Shown piece by piece: positions 15,565 to 18,081 of a DNA stretch of 18,081 nt. The position numbers and the translations under genes were made by a program. Below the pieces are notes generated by a model. It did no database searches and was not told the origin of the DNA. It worked only from the letters and a program-made list of their open reading frames with translations. Each line of letters starts with the position of its first letter. The first letter of the stretch is position 1. Source of the stretch: Candidatus Aegiribacteria sp. (GTDB lineage: Bacteria; Fermentibacterota; Fermentibacteria; Fermentibacterales; JCC-6); contig JAUVUL010000001.1 in NCBI GenBank assembly GCA_030600975.1, positions 1-18,081 on the forward strand. Direction: 5' to 3'.

Positions 15565-17358
15565 TTATATAGTGTTTGTTAATTCATCTAAATATCTTTT
15601 AAACGTCTCATGCATATTATCACAACCGTACCTTAAGCGAGTTGCATTTTTATTATGCTCAATGCGATCAATGTTATTTTCAGGAAAGAATAAAAGGTCT
15701 GAAACTTCATCAAGAAATGATACAGAAAAATCTCCTTCAGGAAACCGAGTATATAATAGCTGTTGTTCCTCACTTAACCCTTTTCCTACAACATCATTAA
15801 AAATTTCTTCTGGCTTATAATGGCTGCAGATAATTGGAATCCCAGCAGCACTTGATTCAAGAATCGGTAAACCTCTGCCTTCGGTTTCGCTGGGAAAAAG
15901 TACAATTGATGCAAGCTTATAAATATCTTCAATACCAAGTTGTTCGAATTCTCTATCCTTAAAACAAGGGTGCTCCTCTATTCCAACAGAAAAAGCTAAA
16001 AACAAGCGATTGGAAATCAAATCTGACTCTTCCGAAGTAACTTGTATAAATGTTTTCAGAACTGTCTCAAGATCAACTTGATGTTCTATTGGCACAGGAC
16101 CTGTAATATGAAATACAATCTGTTGCTTTTTGTTACTTTCAAACTTTTCCAGAAATGGGCGATGATGAAGCAATGCACTGATTAACTCCAAATCTCTCCA
16201 TATTCGTTTACGCTTAATAATCCGTGTTGGTTGAAGAAAATAGAAGATATTCTCTGATGTTAAATCAAGACTTAATCCTTCTTCTCTCGCACATACAAAG
16301 GGTTTTTGGTTATTCATCCATTTTTCTACATTTGACAAACAATAATCTACAGAAACAGGATGGATGATAGGTTTACCATTCGATAGAATATGTGCCATTC
16401 GCAAACGAACAGATTTTATTTCATCTTTTGTATAATCCTTGAAAAAAGCATCACTAATAGATGTTAAAATCTCAAAAACATGATTTTCAGGAAATCCGAA
16501 TTTGTTTATCAAATTCTTCGATTGAAGTTTATTAATATTAGCCTGTATCCACCTGCGGCCATCCCATGGATAAATTTTCTTTAACAAGGAAAAAAATGGA
16601 CGATTACCTATATTCCTGAAGAACTTATCTCTTGAACCCGGTTTTTCTCCTGTTTCTCTTTCAGAAGCCGGTTTACCATCTTCCCAGTAAAAGTCATGAT
16701 TTGAGTTTATTACATAAATACCCATCAATTCAGAAACCAGAACAGTACATAATCCTGTGGCAAGATTTCCTGGATTTGAATTCACATTTACGGGTATCAG
16801 TAGTGATATTTCATTTTCTGCTAAATAATCACCCATTATTTTAGCAAGTCTAACTGCTTGAGACCATATTTCAGCAGCTACTGTTTTTGATTTTTTACTG
16901 TTTTCAGTCATATCCTGATAGAAAAGTTTTTCAAACCACTTGCCGTTATCCCATTTTGACCAGCCATTTGCACGTGAAATATGAAATCTGTGCCAATCCG
17001 GCCTGATAACACTGTCTGCCTGAGGATGAAAGTCTCCAGCGATAAAATGAACTGTTACCTTTTTCTCATTAGAAAGAATCTCCTCCAGGCATTGAGCATA
17101 TTTTGATATCTCAACTGAAACACCATCAATACCAAAATCAAAGGTCCAGAAGGCGAATCCTTTGCTCATTTTGTTTAGAAATTCAGTCTTATCCAATGAT
17201 TCGAAAAATGAAGGATTTTGCTTTATATCTGAAAGTACTTTATCAATCTCACCCCAATTATCGGGTCTGACTGAATTAAGTTTTTCAATCATTCTTTCAA
17301 ATTGCTTCTTCTTATTGCTTAATACTTTTTTTATTTTTAAGCCTCTCCTTATTTTCAC
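15565..17358 (-). CDS. Large GT4-like glycosyltransferase
   Basis: A 597-residue protein with a GT-B C-terminal half: IFYFLQPTRIIKRKRIWRDL, IVFHITGPVPIEHQ, IEDIYKLASIVLFPSE, and the E-x7-E motif in ETEGRGLPILESSAAGIPII (E493, E501). The N-terminal half has the acceptor-side FAFWTFDFGIDGVSVEISKY and VINSNHDFYWEDGKP. It begins with a lysine-rich helical stretch of about 45 residues that may aid membrane contact. The start is probably GTG 17358, but no strong ribosome site precedes it; an internal ATG at codon 23 is possible. It is the first gene of a two-gene unit with the smaller glycosyltransferase. AT-rich codon use unlike the rest of the window points to horizontal acquisition. The donor and acceptor sugars are unknown. 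Confidence 0.85.
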   Translation of the reverse strand: MKIRRGLKIKKVLSNKKKQFERMIEKLNSVRPDNWGEIDKVLSDIKQNPSFFESLDKTEFLNKMSKGFAFWTFDFGIDGVSVEISKYAQCLEEILSNEKKVTVHFIAGDFHPQADSVIRPDWHRFHISRANGWSKWDNGKWFEKLFYQDMTENSKKSKTVAAEIWSQAVRLAKIMGDYLAENEISLLIPVNVNSNPGNLATGLCTVLVSELMGIYVINSNHDFYWEDGKPASERETGEKPGSRDKFFRNIGNRPFFSLLKKIYPWDGRRWIQANINKLQSKNLINKFGFPENHVFEILTSISDAFFKDYTKDEIKSVRLRMAHILSNGKPIIHPVSVDYCLSNVEKWMNNQKPFVCAREEGLSLDLTSENIFYFLQPTRIIKRKRIWRDLELISALLHHRPFLEKFESNKKQQIVFHITGPVPIEHQVDLETVLKTFIQVTSEESDLISNRLFLAFSVGIEEHPCFKDREFEQLGIEDIYKLASIVLFPSETEGRGLPILESSAAGIPIICSHYKPEEIFNDVVGKGLSEEQQLLYTRFPEGDFSVSFLDEVSDLLFFPENNIDRIEHNKNATRLRYGCDNMHETFKRYLDELTNTI

Positions 17359-17421
17359 ATAGTTTTATCATAATGAAATACTCCGAATCAGTAGAGCCCT
17401 CCCGAGCGGTGTACGAATCAC

Positions 17422-17435
17422 TAGATTTAAATCTA
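17422..17435. promoter_or_regulatory. 14-base perfect palindrome upstream of the glycosyltransferase pair
   Basis: TAGATTTAAATCTA is its own reverse complement and lies 64 bases upstream of the large glycosyltransferase start. It could be a repressor operator, but a palindrome this AT-rich may also arise by chance. The remainder of the gap 17359-17494 shows no gene. Confidence 0.25.
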
Positions 17436-17494
17436 AGACCAACGCAGTAGTGTCGGGAATAGAGCAGACTTGTAGAATCGACCATCGTAGTTGA

Positions 17495-17837
17495 TCCAAT
17501 CCTGAATGGCAGGCACTGCAGATGGAGGCATATAACGACTCCGTCATGCAGTATGAGTATGCGCTGTTAAGTGGCATGTTTCAGTTCCTGAACTCGTATT
17601 TCTGTGAGAAGGACTTCCTCGACATCAATTCGGATGAGATCACGTCAATCTGGTCGTCAATGAACGAACTCAAATACGCTATCCTTCGTCGGTCACCAAG
17701 GTATCGGGAGATCGTGGTCTTCGAGGAGGAACGCAACGACCACATCGTCGACAACATCATGAACATTCTCGATCTGCACCCCGGCAAGCGGGTGCTTGTC
17801 GCAGTGGGTGTCATCTTTCAATTACCGGCACCACTAA
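17495..17837 (+). pseudogene. Fragment of a TraB/GumN-like protein gene
   Basis: The frame opens after a TGA at 17492-17494 and reads SNPEWQALQMEAYNDSVMQY, later VVFEEERNDHIVDNIM and HPGKRVLVAVG. The arginine/asparagine-rich line before a PGKRVLVAVG strand is typical of the C-terminal part of TraB/GumN/ChaN-like domains, where a GxxH usually follows; here it reads GVIFQLPAP. The expected signal peptide and N-terminal half are absent upstream. After about 17837 the frame enters an inverted-repeat element that supplies the remaining residues and the TAA at 18008-18010. The nominal ORF from ATG 17522 has no clear ribosome site. It is therefore probably a remnant truncated at both ends. Family assignment is moderate to weak. 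Confidence 0.5.
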
Positions 17838-18006
17838 TCCGCATATTTCACCAGCATTTTACTGCAGCGACGTATACAGATGCGTCATACTCGCACATCC
17901 GTCCTCGACGTACTGTAAAAGTACGCCTGCGGAGTCTGCACTCGCAAGCCTCCGAGTCCACAGCTGTCTACGCCGCTTCGAAACAAAAGCTGGTGAAATA
18001 TGCGGA
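17838..18006. repeat. MITE-like or dispersed element with 18-base inverted ends
   Basis: TCCGCATATTTCACCAGC (17838-17855) is perfectly complementary to GCTGGTGAAATATGCGGA (17989-18006), giving an element of 169 bases. Inside is a hairpin CGTAC-TGTAAAA-GTACG (17909-17925) in GC-richer DNA than the neighbouring glycosyltransferases. There is no room for a transposase, and no obvious target duplication flanks it. The size and folded structure fit a non-autonomous mobile or REP-like dispersed repeat. It overwrites the 3' end of the TraB-like gene. No integron attC core (GTTRRRY) was recognised. Confidence 0.7.
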
Positions 18007-18081
18007 CTAAGAGATTCGGTTCTATGAATTTTGAGCACAGTTCTTTTTGAGACTATGAAGAAGGAATATTCGAATCTGAAA

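Noticed and set aside
17838..18006. Integron attC site
   Set aside because: The size and fold are suggestive, but no GTTRRRY/RYYYAAC cores, integrase or gene-cassette layout were seen.

Overview
The window looks like the chromosome of an uncultured, fermentative or anaerobic Gram-negative bacterium. It holds a predicted outer-membrane beta-barrel protein, a sodium-pumping acyl-CoA decarboxylase and mid-GC coding DNA with GGAGG-type ribosome binding sites. Phylum cannot be settled from the sequence alone; the gene content would suit an FCB-group or similar candidate lineage, which is inference. No rRNA, tRNA, CRISPR array or complete insertion sequence was seen.

Bases 1-7786 are all on the minus strand. 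A tightly packed run of nine genes (7786 down to 577) reads: cobalamin-binding subunit of methylmalonyl-CoA mutase, MeaB GTPase, methylmalonyl-CoA epimerase, carboxyltransferase (alpha) subunit, OadG-like gamma subunit, biotin carrier, membrane beta subunit, then a sugar-nucleotide SDR epimerase and a SPOUT rRNA methyltransferase. The first seven form a coherent module. Succinyl-CoA is isomerised to methylmalonyl-CoA, epimerised, and decarboxylated to propionyl-CoA while Na+ is exported. The large catalytic mutase subunit and a biotin carboxylase are not in the window. A 30-bp perfect inverted repeat (515-595) sits at the end of the methyltransferase gene and supplies its stop codon. Beyond it, a consensus-like promoter (472-500) drives a truncated outer-membrane protein gene that runs off the left edge.

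Bases 7955-12531 are on the plus strand: a secreted YbjN-like protein, a divergent ribose-phosphate pyrophosphokinase, and a 995-residue protein with an N-terminal GNAT acetyltransferase domain joined to a very large beta-rich region of unknown role. The divergent gap (7787-7954) holds a short perfect hairpin.

Bases 12532-18081 look like accessory DNA. A minus-strand AAA+ ATPase/DUF4143 gene lies tail-to-tail with the GNAT fusion gene. Beyond it is a second, truncated copy of the fusion gene's 3' end (14113-14313), with 136 of 138 bases identical over its core. Next come two AT-rich glycosyltransferase genes on the minus strand, probably acquired together. At the right edge is a plus-strand remnant of a TraB-like gene whose 3' end has been replaced by a roughly 170-bp element with 18-bp inverted ends. 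The recurring theme is repeat elements and duplications overwriting the 3' ends of genes. I see no clear evidence of a wholly new system. The GNAT fusion protein with its duplicated tail is the least explained item.
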